From Anaerolineaceae bacterium (GTDB lineage Bacteria > Chloroflexota > Anaerolineae > Anaerolineales > Anaerolineaceae), in NCBI GenBank assembly GCA_028714615.1, contig JAQTMA010000098.1, forward strand, positions 1-14,942: a stretch of 14,942 nucleotides of DNA, read 5' to 3'. The notes under the pieces are model-generated. The model was given only the letters and a program-made list of their open reading frames with translations. It ran no database searches and was not told the origin of the DNA. Each line of letters opens with the position of its first letter. Positions within the stretch are counted from its first letter, which is position 1. The translations under genes were made by a program, and so were the position numbers. Shown here piece after piece: positions 1 to 7,519 of the stretch.

Positions 1-591
1 GCAGGATGCTGCTGCGCTCGTAGCGCTCGTTAATCACGTCGTACAGGTCTTCCGGACCCGGCGGCTGGATGGGCTTGAGGCCGAAGTCATCCAGGATGAG
101 TAAATCTGGGCGCAGGAAATTGCCCAGTCTGCGCTCCCAGGAACCATCCGCCCGGCCCCCGTTGAGCTGCTGGAGCGTTTTTTGGACACTCTGAAAAGCA
201 GATCAAAGCCCTGGCGGGCGGCTTCCTGACCAAGAGCCTGAGCGAGGTGGGTTTTGCCCACCCCAGTCGGGCCACAGATGAGCAGGTTGCGGTGCTGGCG
301 GACATATTCGCAGGCGGTCCGTTGCAGGATCTGCTGGCGGGTGAGGTTGGGGTTGAACTGGAAATCAAACCCTTCAATGGTTTTCGCAGCATTGAGGGTG
401 CTGCGACGCAGACGCAGGCTGAGTTGCTTCTGAGCGCGGCGTTCGGTCTCGTCTTCCAACAGGCGGGAGAGGAATTCCATGAACGACCATTGACCGTCAA
501 TCGCCTGGCGGTTGTGCGCCTCAAGCGTTTCCAGCACGCCAAACATGCGTACCTGGCGTAGTTGGTGAGAAAGCTGTGGTTTCAGTTCCAT
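1..591 (-). pseudogene. istB: IS21-family IstB helper ATPase, frameshifted and cut by window edge
   Basis: IstB is the AAA+ helper ATPase that works with the IstA transposase of IS21 elements. The reading frame opens at 591 and shows the usual IstB N-terminal helical region followed by a Walker A motif (GPTGVGKTH, about residues 106-114). Near 194-198 the frame breaks. Adding one base to the T run on the coding strand there restores a normal IstB sequence to the window edge, including a Walker B-like LLILDDFG and the IstB motif YDVINERYE. As it stands, the frame runs into a stop at 34. The start overlaps the istA stop by 10 bases, the normal IS21 arrangement. A real one-base deletion or a sequencing error in a homopolymer would look the same. 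Family call is firm; functional state is probably inactive. Confidence 0.85.
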
Positions 592-960
592 GCCGCCACC
601 TCTGCCAAAGCCCCGACCATTTCATCTGGCGCCCGCGAGAAGGTGTGCGCCGGGGGTAGCTGGACCGGGATCGCCGGGCCTTCTTGATCCAGGTTTTGTT
701 TCAGGATGCCTTTCACCGTTTTGTAAGCCGGGTCGCCATAATCCAGCGCTCGTTGGCAGGCGTCATTCAGACGTTGGCTGCCATACTTCTCACCCAGGCG
801 CAGTAACCTGCCTGCCTGATGCAGCCGATCCAGCACCGGTTCGGCCAGGATCTGCTCAACCGTTTGCTGGACGGCTGGGCCAAGCTCTGCGGCCTGCGCC
901 AGACAGGTCTCCCGGGTGCGCTCCAGACCCGGCAATTTCTCGGCCGGATAGTGATCGCGA
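582..960 (-). pseudogene. istA: IS21-family IstA transposase, C-terminal fragment
   Basis: This is the last 120 or so residues of an IS21 IstA transposase. Recognisable stretches are HYPAEKLPGLERTRE, the LLRLGEKYG segment and the family C-terminal motif YGDPAYKTVKGIL. The stop overlaps the istB start in the ATGGAACTGA arrangement. The frame is open upstream of 935, but IstA-like sequence fades at about 960; the catalytic DDE core and the N-terminal HTH are absent from the window. The fragment therefore cannot encode a transposase. The break at 960 abuts plus-strand sequence resembling a permease tail, which suggests a deletion or recombination joint. Confidence 0.75.
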
Positions 961-1109
961 TGGGTCTGGCGGGTTCCGGGTTGGAGACGCTGGGGTGGAT
1001 TTACCAGGTGTTGGGTGTGGCGCTGCCGCTGACCTGGGGGATTTCGCTGATGAGAGGGGTGCTGTACATTCCCAAGTTATCGTACAAAACTGGTTACCGC
1101 CCGTTCTGA
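960..1109 (+). pseudogene. Possible C-terminal tail of an ABC-2 type membrane permease
   Basis: The plus frame ending at the TGA at 1107-1109 reads as a hydrophobic tail containing LETLGWIYQVLGVALPLTW followed by MRGVLY. This resembles the final membrane region of ABC-2 permeases, where a PLT motif precedes an R-G-V-rich helix. Upstream of about 960 the same frame is only the antisense of istA, so any gene here has lost its 5' part. The similarity is recalled from the family pattern and covers only about 40 residues. It could also be a chance open frame. Confidence 0.3.
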
Positions 1110-1159
1110 ACTGTGTACTCGCCGAATTTAATCCTTTCAAATAACTTAATATCTGCGCA

Positions 1160-1360
1160 GTCATCATGAACTTCGTTCACCCCCAAGGATGAAAATGGTG
1201 CTATAACGATGGCACCGGCTGACACAGAGATCGGTTTGTAATTGGTGCCGCGAGCCTGATGAGCAGTCGGATCCGGATACCCGTAGGCACCCCCAATTGT
1301 CGCTCCCGTTACTGGGAAGCACGAAGGTCAGTTTCTGACGATTCGGGTATCCACGCCAGC
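1160..1360 (+). ncRNA. Candidate bridge RNA of the IS110 element
   Basis: Directly upstream of the IS110 transposase are several inverted repeats in a branched order. A 5-bp hairpin lies at 1167-1171/1175-1179 (loop TTC). GGTGC/GCACC pairs at 1197-1201/1212-1216. A perfect 9-bp stem (GGATACCCG at 1275-1283 with CGGGTATCC at 1344-1352) encloses two smaller hairpins: TCCC/GGGA at 1304-1307/1314-1317 and GTCAG/CTGAC at 1327-1331/1335-1339. IS110-group elements are known to encode a bridge RNA of roughly this size in the left end, with a 5' stem-loop and two guide-bearing internal loops. The structure is seen in the sequence; the bridge RNA identity is inferred from position and family. Exact ends and guide bases were not resolved. 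Confidence 0.5.
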
Positions 1361-1386
1361 CGGAATCTTGTATGTGCGAGGGTATG

Positions 1387-2616
1387 ATGGACATTGTTCA
1401 CACTCACTGTGTGGGTTTGGATGTGCATAAGAAGACGGTGGTGGCCGCAATCATCGTTCCGGGAAAGAAAGAAACCCGAACATTCGAAACCATGACATCT
1501 GACTTGCTGGTGCTCTCGGATTGGCTTACGGTTGAAGGGGTAACCCATGCGGCAATGGAAAGCACAGGCGAATACTGGAAGCCAGTTTTCAACATTCTGG
1601 AGAACAACTTTGAGGTGTTGTTGGTCAATGCCCAACATATCAAGTCCGTCCCAGGGCGTAAAACGGACATCAAAGATGCGGAATGGATCGCGGACCTACT
1701 GCGGTATGGACTTTTGAAGGCCAGTTTTATTCCACCGGTTGGGCAACGGGAGTTGCGCGAGTTGACCCGCTATCGCACCACTTTTGTGCAAGAAAAGGCC
1801 ACCCTGGTCAATCGGATCCAGAAAGTGTTGGAGAGCGCTAACATCAAGCTGGCCAGCGTGGCAAGCAATGTGGTGGGTGTTTCTGGACGAGCTATGCTTG
1901 CAGCAATCATTGAAGGAAAAGCTGCCCCGGCCGAAATGGCGGAACTCTCAAAAGGACGCTTACGCGAGAAACCCGACCAGTTAATCAAAGCGTTAGAAGG
2001 GCAGGTCAAAGCCCATCATCGCTTTGTTTTGACCGAGTTGCTATGCCAGATTGACAGCCTGGACGAAACGATAGCCCGTTTTGATCAACAGATTCAGGAA
2101 TACTGCCGCCCTTTTGAGGAAGTTGTTAACTTGCTTGATACCATTCCCGGTGTGGCTCGTCTAACTGCTGAGATCATTGTGTCTGAGATTGGCATCGATA
2201 TGAGCCGATTTGAGAGTGCCAACCACCTGTCGGCATGGGCTGGTCTCGCCCCAGGCAATAACGAAAGTGCTGGAAAACGTCTTTCAGGGAAGACCAGACG
2301 AGGTAATAAGGCGCTTGGAGTTGCCCTCAATCAGGCAGCTCATGCAGTCGCTCACATGAAGAACAATTATCTAGCTGCCCAATACCACCGCCTGGCCGGT
2401 CGGAGAGGGCAAAAGAAAGCCATTGTCGCTGTCGCCCATTCGATTTTGGTGATCACTTATCACATGGTCAAACGTAAGGAGCCTTATCGAGAATTAGGTG
2501 GTGACTACTTTGACAAGCGCCGTCCTGAGGCAACTGCTAAACGCCTTGTGAAACGTTTGGAGCAGTTGGGTTTTACTGTTTCGCTCGAGCAAGCCCCTGC
2601 CCCTCTTGCGGCCTGA
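1387..2616 (+). CDS. IS110-family transposase (DEDD recombinase)
   Basis: This enzyme moves an IS110 element by RNA-guided recombination. The N-terminal RuvC-like domain carries its acidic residues in order: GLDVHK (about residues 10-15), AMESTGEYW and KTDIKDAEWIADLL. A central helical region follows. The C-terminal Tnp domain has a helix-hairpin-helix-like LDTIPGVARLTAEII, then AWAGLAPGNNESAGK, whose serine is the likely second catalytic residue, and GNKALGVALNQAA. The length of 409-414 residues is typical, and no stop or frameshift is present, so the enzyme appears intact. The start is ambiguous between ATGs at 1372, 1384 and 1387; MDIVHTHCVGLDVHK looks the most natural. The structured region upstream and the very short downstream end fit the IS110 group rather than IS1111. 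Confidence 0.93.
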   Translation: MDIVHTHCVGLDVHKKTVVAAIIVPGKKETRTFETMTSDLLVLSDWLTVEGVTHAAMESTGEYWKPVFNILENNFEVLLVNAQHIKSVPGRKTDIKDAEWIADLLRYGLLKASFIPPVGQRELRELTRYRTTFVQEKATLVNRIQKVLESANIKLASVASNVVGVSGRAMLAAIIEGKAAPAEMAELSKGRLREKPDQLIKALEGQVKAHHRFVLTELLCQIDSLDETIARFDQQIQEYCRPFEEVVNLLDTIPGVARLTAEIIVSEIGIDMSRFESANHLSAWAGLAPGNNESAGKRLSGKTRRGNKALGVALNQAAHAVAHMKNNYLAAQYHRLAGRRGQKKAIVAVAHSILVITYHMVKRKEPYRELGGDYFDKRRPEATAKRLVKRLEQLGFTVSLEQAPAPLAA

Positions 2617-2628
2617 GTTTATTTTCAG
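2612..2628 (+). terminator. Weak stem-loop at the end of the IS110 transposase gene
   Basis: CCTGA and TCAGG pair across an 8-base AT-rich loop, overlapping the stop codon of the transposase. The stem is only 5 bp and no U tract follows, so it is at best a weak terminator. It may instead be part of the right-end structure of the element. Confidence 0.25.
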
Positions 2629-2633
2629 GTCAG

Positions 2634-2798
2634 TTACAAAATAACATCAATCAAAGTCTCTATAATTTGTACTGCCTCGTTTGGTTGTAAGTTTTTCAGG
2701 CCGTTCTTGGCACGCTCATGCCACTTTTCCAATACGCTGGTCGGCATTTGGGGAACATCATTCGTCTGTAATTCCTGCAATAAAAGGTGGCGAGACAT
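2634..2798 (-). CDS. Short hypothetical ORF or C-terminal gene remnant (54 codons)
   Basis: An open frame of 54 codons runs on the minus strand and ends 18 bases from the IS110 transposase stop. Its product has ordinary protein composition: it begins MSRHLLLQELQ, contains VLEKWHERAK and ends in the amphipathic string EAVQIIETLIDVIL. I do not recognise a family. No good Shine-Dalgarno precedes the ATG. The frame stays open upstream for about 20 codons (including LLFNPAFV) before a TGA, so this may be the 3' end of a longer gene broken by a frameshift. A good AGGAGG followed by a TTG start lies further upstream at about 2905-2912, in another frame. Confidence 0.35.
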   Translation of the reverse strand: MSRHLLLQELQTNDVPQMPTSVLEKWHERAKNGLKNLQPNEAVQIIETLIDVIL

Positions 2799-3055
2799 CA
2801 CAAAAGCTGGATTAAATAGTAGTGAGACTGTCCAATATGAACTAACTATTGGTCAGCAGATTTCCGCGACAAGGTATCAAAACAGTGGGAATATTTGCAA
2901 TCAATCCTCCTGCCTAGATAACGGGAAAACCTTAGAAAAATTCCTTAGGTTGATGCCAAATCACGTTGGGTTTCACCTGGGGACTTGTTACTGATTTATC
3001 CAGACAGAAGGATCGATGTTAGTAGAGCAATTATTTCCGAATAGCTACTCCACTT
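2799..3055. other. Intergenic stretch, no supported gene
   Basis: Between the short ORF and the PIG-L gene the sequence is AT-richer than its neighbours. On the minus strand it contains an AGGAGG followed by a roughly 20-codon frame from a TTG, which stops early. The plus-strand frame at 2707-2994 has a Cys- and Asn-rich product with no family resemblance and is not supported. No strong terminator hairpin is visible after the operon end at 3056; an imperfect AGTAG...CTACT pair lies at about 3020-3050. Confidence 0.5.
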
Positions 3056-3802
3056 TCAGCGTGGCAGGTGGTTGAAAACGAATTCTCCCTCATAACGGTA
3101 TGCTTCTCCCATTACCGCTCCAGAGTGGCCTGCTAACCCGTACCACAGTGCGATCGCCGTATCTAACTGGCGAGTCAATGCGAGCCCAAGCTGGGCATCA
3201 TCTTTTGATAGTTCATCAAAATCAGGCACCAGCGTCCGCAACAACAACTCGGGTGCCCGGTTTTTTATACTCTGAGCGCTGAAGGACATCTGGTAAGACA
3301 AAACAGACAGAGCCTTCTCCTTAATGTCAAAATATTTGCTGATCTCGATGATGCAATTGGGACGTTCTGGGCTCATGTAATATAGTGAGTGCGGCATGTA
3401 AGGTGCAAATCCACCACATTCTTCAATGTGCCAATCGCGGCCTGCGATTGCGAATGACTCGGAGTATAACAACGCCAGCAAGCGTCGATCCGGGTCCAGG
3501 TCATGTTGAGCGTGTTCGGGATCCTGCATAATGACAATATCTGGGCGAATCCGCCGCACCATCGATACAATTCGTTCTTTGCTGGCAGCATTTAATTCCC
3601 AATCGGCATACCGAAAATCGAGGAACTCCACATCTTGAATTCCTAAGACCGCCGCAGCCTCTTTGATCTGAAAGCGCGATTCCTGACGAGCGAGCGTCAC
3701 TGCCGCGTACACCTGATCACCCTTGGAAATGTGGGCTGCGAGGGTACCCCCGCACTCCACGATTTCAAGGCCAAAGCTCGCCAGCATTAAAACAGTTGTC
3801 AT
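3056..3802 (-). CDS. PIG-L/LmbE-family protein with degenerate metal site
   Basis: PIG-L/LmbE proteins usually are zinc-dependent N-acetyl-glucosamine-type deacetylases. The fold signature is clear: VLMLASFGLEIVECGGTLA at the N-terminus, then LGIQDVEFLDFRYADWEL, then RRIRPDIVIMQDPEH. The family's catalytic AHPDDE is replaced by ASFGLE, so the zinc-binding His and Asp and the general-base Asp are absent. The second metal motif, normally HPDH, reads DPDR at about residues 103-106. The protein may therefore be non-catalytic or perform another reaction; the hydratase GalB shows that the fold can change chemistry. The start is well supported by AAGGAGG seven bases upstream. It is the last gene of the transporter run, 77 bases after the DppC-like permease. 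The 248-residue length is normal. Confidence 0.8.
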   Translation of the reverse strand: MTTVLMLASFGLEIVECGGTLAAHISKGDQVYAAVTLARQESRFQIKEAAAVLGIQDVEFLDFRYADWELNAASKERIVSMVRRIRPDIVIMQDPEHAQHDLDPDRRLLALLYSESFAIAGRDWHIEECGGFAPYMPHSLYYMSPERPNCIIEISKYFDIKEKALSVLSYQMSFSAQSIKNRAPELLLRTLVPDFDELSKDDAQLGLALTRQLDTAIALWYGLAGHSGAVMGEAYRYEGEFVFNHLPR

Positions 3803-3879
3803 GATTTGTCCTCCTTAGCATAATGAACGGTTAGTCTGTTGATGAGTCTCTGCTCGGTAAATGAAATGTCGGATAGAAA

Positions 3880-4785
3880 TTAATGTTTCAGTCTCGGATT
3901 AATGACCTTCTCCAACGAAAAGCCAATCAAAGCGAACCCTAAGGACGCGACCCCAATCATTAGCCCCGGCGGTAACACCCACCATTTCCATGCTGGGGTT
4001 AGAAAAGCACCGCGAACCTGGGCCCAATACAAGATGCCACCCCAGCTTTTCTGCAAGGGATCGCCCAACCCCAGGAAGCTTAACGAGGCTTCGAGTAAGA
4101 TCGCCCCGCTGCTGGCCTGGATGAACTGGCCAACAGCCAGCATCAGCACCTGGGGCAGGACATGGTGAAAGATGATATATCCATCTCCAGCACCGGCTGC
4201 TCGAGCGGCTTTTACATAATCTTCTGAAACCAAGCGAATCACCTGCGAGCGAATGATACGAGCCGTACTGGCCCAACTCAACAGACCGATAATCAGGATA
4301 GTATTCAGCAGACTGCGACCCAGGTATGCCGCAAACAAAATGAGCATTGGCAAGAAGGGTAAGGTCAGGATGACATCCACAAACCGCATGATCACCCGGC
4401 CGAAAGAAGACGAATAATATCCGGCAATCAGACCGATCGTTGTGCCAATGGAAATCGAAACCAGGGCAGCTACTACCCCTACCGTCAGCGAGATCCTTGT
4501 CCCGAAGATCAGCTCGCTGAAGATGTCTTGCCCGATGTCGTTTGTTCCCAGCACATATTTCGCGCTAGGTACTTGGAAGGGTTTCCCAACACGTTTTGCA
4601 GGGTTATAGGGACTGAGCAGAGGCGCAAAAACTGCGGTAAATACCAGGCAGAATAGGAAGACTCCACCCACAATCCCAGCGATTGAGTTGGATGTCAGAC
4701 GAATACCCCGTTTTGACCTTTGGGAGGCCGCCGGATAGGGAGCGGGTTGGGGCGAGAGAGTAAGTTGAGGGATATTCGTAGCCAT
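3880..4785 (-). CDS. ABC transporter permease, DppC/OppC type
   Basis: This is one of two inner-membrane permeases of a peptide/nickel-type ABC importer. A Pro/Ser-rich cytoplasmic N-tail is followed by a first hydrophobic helix at about residues 35-55, a periplasmic loop with the DppC-type GTNDIGQDIFSELIFGTRIS, and then five more predicted helices. The ATPase-contact (EAA) loop reads YVKAARAAGAGDGYIIFHH. Near the C-terminus is LEASLSFLGLGDP, characteristic of DppC/OppC. The length of 301 residues is normal. The start overlaps the stop of the DppB-like gene by one base (4785), indicating translational coupling. The substrate cannot be assigned from sequence. Confidence 0.9.
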   Translation of the reverse strand: MATNIPQLTLSPQPAPYPAASQRSKRGIRLTSNSIAGIVGGVFLFCLVFTAVFAPLLSPYNPAKRVGKPFQVPSAKYVLGTNDIGQDIFSELIFGTRISLTVGVVAALVSISIGTTIGLIAGYYSSSFGRVIMRFVDVILTLPFLPMLILFAAYLGRSLLNTILIIGLLSWASTARIIRSQVIRLVSEDYVKAARAAGAGDGYIIFHHVLPQVLMLAVGQFIQASSGAILLEASLSFLGLGDPLQKSWGGILYWAQVRGAFLTPAWKWWVLPPGLMIGVASLGFALIGFSLEKVINPRLKH

Positions 4786-5756
4786 TACAGTTTTGCCCTC
4801 GGGTCTAACATGGGATATATCAAGTCGGCAAGCAGGTTAGAGAGCAGCATGGCGATGGTGAACAGTAAAAATGCTGCTTGCATGACGGGGTAATCTCGGC
4901 CACTCACGGCCTCAAAAATAAGCCGTCCCAAACCGGGATAGGAAAACACCGTTTCCGTAACCACCGTGCCACCGAAAGCGAAACCTAAACGCAAGGCCAG
5001 AATGGTAACGACCGGCGCGAGCGCATTCCGGACCACATGCCGAAATAAGACAGTTTTTTCAGACAGACCTTTCGCGCGGGCTGTACGGATAAAATCCTCT
5101 CCGATGATACCCAGCATGGTATACCGCATCGTGAGAAATATATTAGGCGTACTGAGCAGAGAGAGCGTGATGACCGGCATCACCGCATGTCGAGCGATAT
5201 CGAGAAACTTGTTCCAGCCAACCAAGGCTTCTCCCGGTGTGACTGCCCCATGGGAGGGGAGCCAACCCAGCTGAACGGCAAATACCGATACCAGAAGCAT
5301 CCCGATCCAAAAGGAAGGCAGGGAATCGACCATGATCATTCCCCACAGCATGGACAGATCCATTGGTTTTCCCCGGTTCCAACCCGCTAAAGCCCCCAGA
5401 GCAATCCCCAGGATGGCGGAGACGACCAGCGAAGCTCCGGCAATCAGGAGCGACCAGGGAATTCGTTCCGCGATTACATCGATAATCGGCCGTTTTTGAC
5501 GATAGGAGTAACCGAAATCTCCTTGGACAATTTTTCCAAGGTATTTCACATACTGTTTCCAAAGAGGTTGGTCGAGGGAGGCGTCGGCAACTACTTGAGC
5601 CCTTTCTTCGGGACTCAGCAAGCCTACTTCTGCCCCGGCCAGGAGAGCCAGAGGGTTGCCAGGCATCAGGCGTGGAAGGAAAAAGTTGATGGTGATGGAG
5701 ATGATCAACACCAGCACATATTGTAAAATTCGATTTCCTTGTGCTTCAGATAACAT
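4785..5756 (-). CDS. ABC transporter permease, DppB/OppB type
   Basis: This is the partner permease. I chose the ATG at 5756 (MLSEAQGNRILQYVLVLII), which leads straight into the first membrane helix. It has GAAGGG about nine bases upstream and lies 26 bases after the stop of the substrate-binding protein. An earlier in-frame ATG at 5852 would overlap that gene and add an unrelated tail. Features include the DppB-type FFLPRLMPGNPL, the loop DQPLWKQYVKYLGKIVQGDFG, and the EAA segment TARAKGLSEKTVLFRHVVRN. The C-terminal MLDPRAKL is typical. The resulting length of 323 residues fits the family. Confidence 0.9.
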   Translation of the reverse strand: MLSEAQGNRILQYVLVLIISITINFFLPRLMPGNPLALLAGAEVGLLSPEERAQVVADASLDQPLWKQYVKYLGKIVQGDFGYSYRQKRPIIDVIAERIPWSLLIAGASLVVSAILGIALGALAGWNRGKPMDLSMLWGMIMVDSLPSFWIGMLLVSVFAVQLGWLPSHGAVTPGEALVGWNKFLDIARHAVMPVITLSLLSTPNIFLTMRYTMLGIIGEDFIRTARAKGLSEKTVLFRHVVRNALAPVVTILALRLGFAFGGTVVTETVFSYPGLGRLIFEAVSGRDYPVMQAAFLLFTIAMLLSNLLADLIYPMLDPRAKL

Positions 5757-5782
5757 ACCTGGCAACCCTTCAGTAAATAGGT

Positions 5783-7519
5783 TTACGGATGACTGGTCGT
5801 TGGTAGGAAGGATAAGCGGCTTAGTACGCCTTGGCCTGCAACGAAGACCCAATTGTCATAGACATCTGCCCAATAAGCGTAATTTCCGTCTGGATACACG
5901 AGGGTGACGAATGGCACCCCTTCCGCAATGGCTGCTTGGAGGTCGCTGACCAATTGCTTTAATGTGGCGGGATCGGTGGTCTTCAGGATTTGATTGCTCA
6001 GTTCATCGACTTTCGCATCCTTGAATCCGGTCACATTGAGGACCCCAATGCCGACATCGGAATGAACTAATTGCGGAAGCTGGGCAGGATCGGTGCCTGA
6101 GCTGGCCGCCCAACCCCACATCGCCATCTGGAAGTCGCGGCCTTTCGCCACGTCAAATTCAGGCCAAACCTTGTTTTCCCAGGTGGTTGATTCAACTGCG
6201 GCTACATCCACAGAAATGCCGACCACATTCAACATTTCCTTAATCAATTCTGCCATGCGTAAGCGCAGGGAATTACCCGCAGGGGTGATGAGTTCGTACT
6301 TCATCGGCTTGCCATTAAATTCGCGAATGCCATCCCCATTGGTGTCTGTCAATCCCACCTTGTCTAATAGGGCTTTCGCGGCTTCGGGATCATAGGTGCC
6401 TTTCAAGTTCGGGTTAACCGCGGCGTGCATCGGGTGCGTGAACCCAGGATTCCCGACCGTAGCGGCGCCTAAATACACTGTATCCACCAAATCTTGCTTA
6501 TTGATCGCCTGGTCAAGAGCTTGCCGGACCTCGACCTTATCGAATGGCGCTGTTTGTACATCGTATGTCAGCAGACTGGTGGAAAATTCCGGACCGGAAG
6601 CGATTTTAATTCCCTTGACTGCCCCGAGAATCGCGACCTGCTCGGGAGGAATTGAACGGCTCACCATGTCCACTTCTTTCCCCTGGATCGCAGCCATCAT
6701 GCCCGCATCGTCGGAGAATTGGATGAACTGTAGTTCCTTCACCAGCGGTTTCCCAGCCCAATAATCGTCATTGGCGGTGAAGCGGTAGAACTGGTCAGCT
6801 TTGTGTTCCGCCAACTTATAAGGGCCGGTACCAATGTTGGTTTGGAATTCTTGGGTTTTCGGATCGGCGACATCTTTCCAAACATGTTCCGGGATGATCG
6901 GAACATCGATCAGCACTTGGAAGGTGAAGGAGGGATTGGGGCCTTTCATTTTGACCACTAGATGGGAGGGATCCGTTACCTCGACACTATCCACAATGCG
7001 GAGATCTTTGGAGAAGCGGCCGATCTTCTTCTCGGTATAGTATTGGAAAGCAAACTTCACATCATTGGCAGTGAATGGTTTGCCGTCATGCCACTTCACC
7101 CCGTCTTGAAGGGTAATGTCATAACTCATCCCATCTGCGCTGGGTTTCACTTCCGTCGCCAGCCAGGGTTTGGGCTCGCCTTTACCGTCCACCTGGTAAA
7201 GAGTATCGTATTGCAGCATCATCATATACCAGCCCGGATAGCCGGTCACGTAGGTATAGGGATTCGCAGAGCTCTCGTCTTTGGCAATGGCAATGCGCAA
7301 TTTTTCCACCTGTGCAGGTGCGGGGACCTGGGTGGGTTCAGGTGGGGTCGTGGGCTCAGGCGCCTGGGTCTGCGCGGCAGGCTGTTGGGGGGCGTCTGTC
7401 GGTGCGGAAACTGGCGGCTGGGTCGGGGCGGGGGTTGCAGCCGGCTGACATGCCGCCAACAGCACCGAAAACAGGACGAGCAGGGTAATCATCGACCAAA
7501 TGGATTGGTGGGCTTTCAT
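5783..7519 (-). CDS. Family 5 extracellular solute-binding lipoprotein (peptide/nickel type)
   Basis: This is the substrate receptor of the ABC importer, anchored outside the membrane. The start at 7519 gives a lipoprotein signal: MKAHQSIW, a hydrophobic core and the lipobox LLAAC (Cys about residue 24). AGAGG lies just upstream. A long Pro/Thr/Ala/Gln linker follows to about residue 70. The SBP_bac_5 domain is recognised by YDITLQDGVKWHDGKPFTA, NIGTGPYKL, and VRQALDQAINKQDLVDTVYLG. A short DTNGDGIREFNG stretch resembles a calcium loop, common in this family. The length of about 578 residues is usual. Ligand cannot be told: the family binds peptides, nickel, opines, sugars or metal chelates. 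Confidence 0.92.
   Translation of the reverse strand: MKAHQSIWSMITLLVLFSVLLAACQPAATPAPTQPPVSAPTDAPQQPAAQTQAPEPTTPPEPTQVPAPAQVEKLRIAIAKDESSANPYTYVTGYPGWYMMMLQYDTLYQVDGKGEPKPWLATEVKPSADGMSYDITLQDGVKWHDGKPFTANDVKFAFQYYTEKKIGRFSKDLRIVDSVEVTDPSHLVVKMKGPNPSFTFQVLIDVPIIPEHVWKDVADPKTQEFQTNIGTGPYKLAEHKADQFYRFTANDDYWAGKPLVKELQFIQFSDDAGMMAAIQGKEVDMVSRSIPPEQVAILGAVKGIKIASGPEFSTSLLTYDVQTAPFDKVEVRQALDQAINKQDLVDTVYLGAATVGNPGFTHPMHAAVNPNLKGTYDPEAAKALLDKVGLTDTNGDGIREFNGKPMKYELITPAGNSLRLRMAELIKEMLNVVGISVDVAAVESTTWENKVWPEFDVAKGRDFQMAMWGWAASSGTDPAQLPQLVHSDVGIGVLNVTGFKDAKVDELSNQILKTTDPATLKQLVSDLQAAIAEGVPFVTLVYPDGNYAYWADVYDNWVFVAGQGVLSRLSFLPTTSHP

Larger units (their letters stand above)
1..960 (-). mobile_element. 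Remnant of an IS21-family insertion sequence
   Basis: The overlapping istA-istB pair defines an IS21 element transcribed on the minus strand. Most of istA is missing and istB is frameshifted. I could not find a terminal inverted repeat near 960, and the other end lies outside the window. It is a decayed element, not a mobile one as seen here. Confidence 0.7.
1150..2636 (+). mobile_element. IS110-family insertion sequence, probably complete (ends approximate)
   Basis: The element consists of a structured left end of about 200 bases, the intact transposase and a short right end. IS110 elements lack clear terminal inverted repeats, so the ends cannot be read directly. The right end is limited by a minus-strand ORF whose stop is at 2634-2636. 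The left end must lie upstream of the first hairpin at 1167. Similar A-rich strings, CAAATAAC at 1138-1145 and CAAAATAAC at 2637-2645, flank these limits and may mark the insertion site, but the match is short. Confidence 0.6.

Noticed and set aside
590..1144. Plus-strand open frame of 184 codons
   Set aside because: It runs antisense to istB/istA, and its Pro/Arg/Gly-rich product matches no family; it is a shadow frame.
2707..2994. Plus-strand open frame of 95 codons
   Set aside because: The product is Cys/Asn/Ser-rich without family features, and a more protein-like frame lies on the opposite strand over its first part.
5756..5852. Longer start for the DppB-like permease at 5852
   Set aside because: It would add 32 residues without membrane character and overlap the end of the binding-protein gene; 5756 has a plausible ribosome site and begins just before the first helix.
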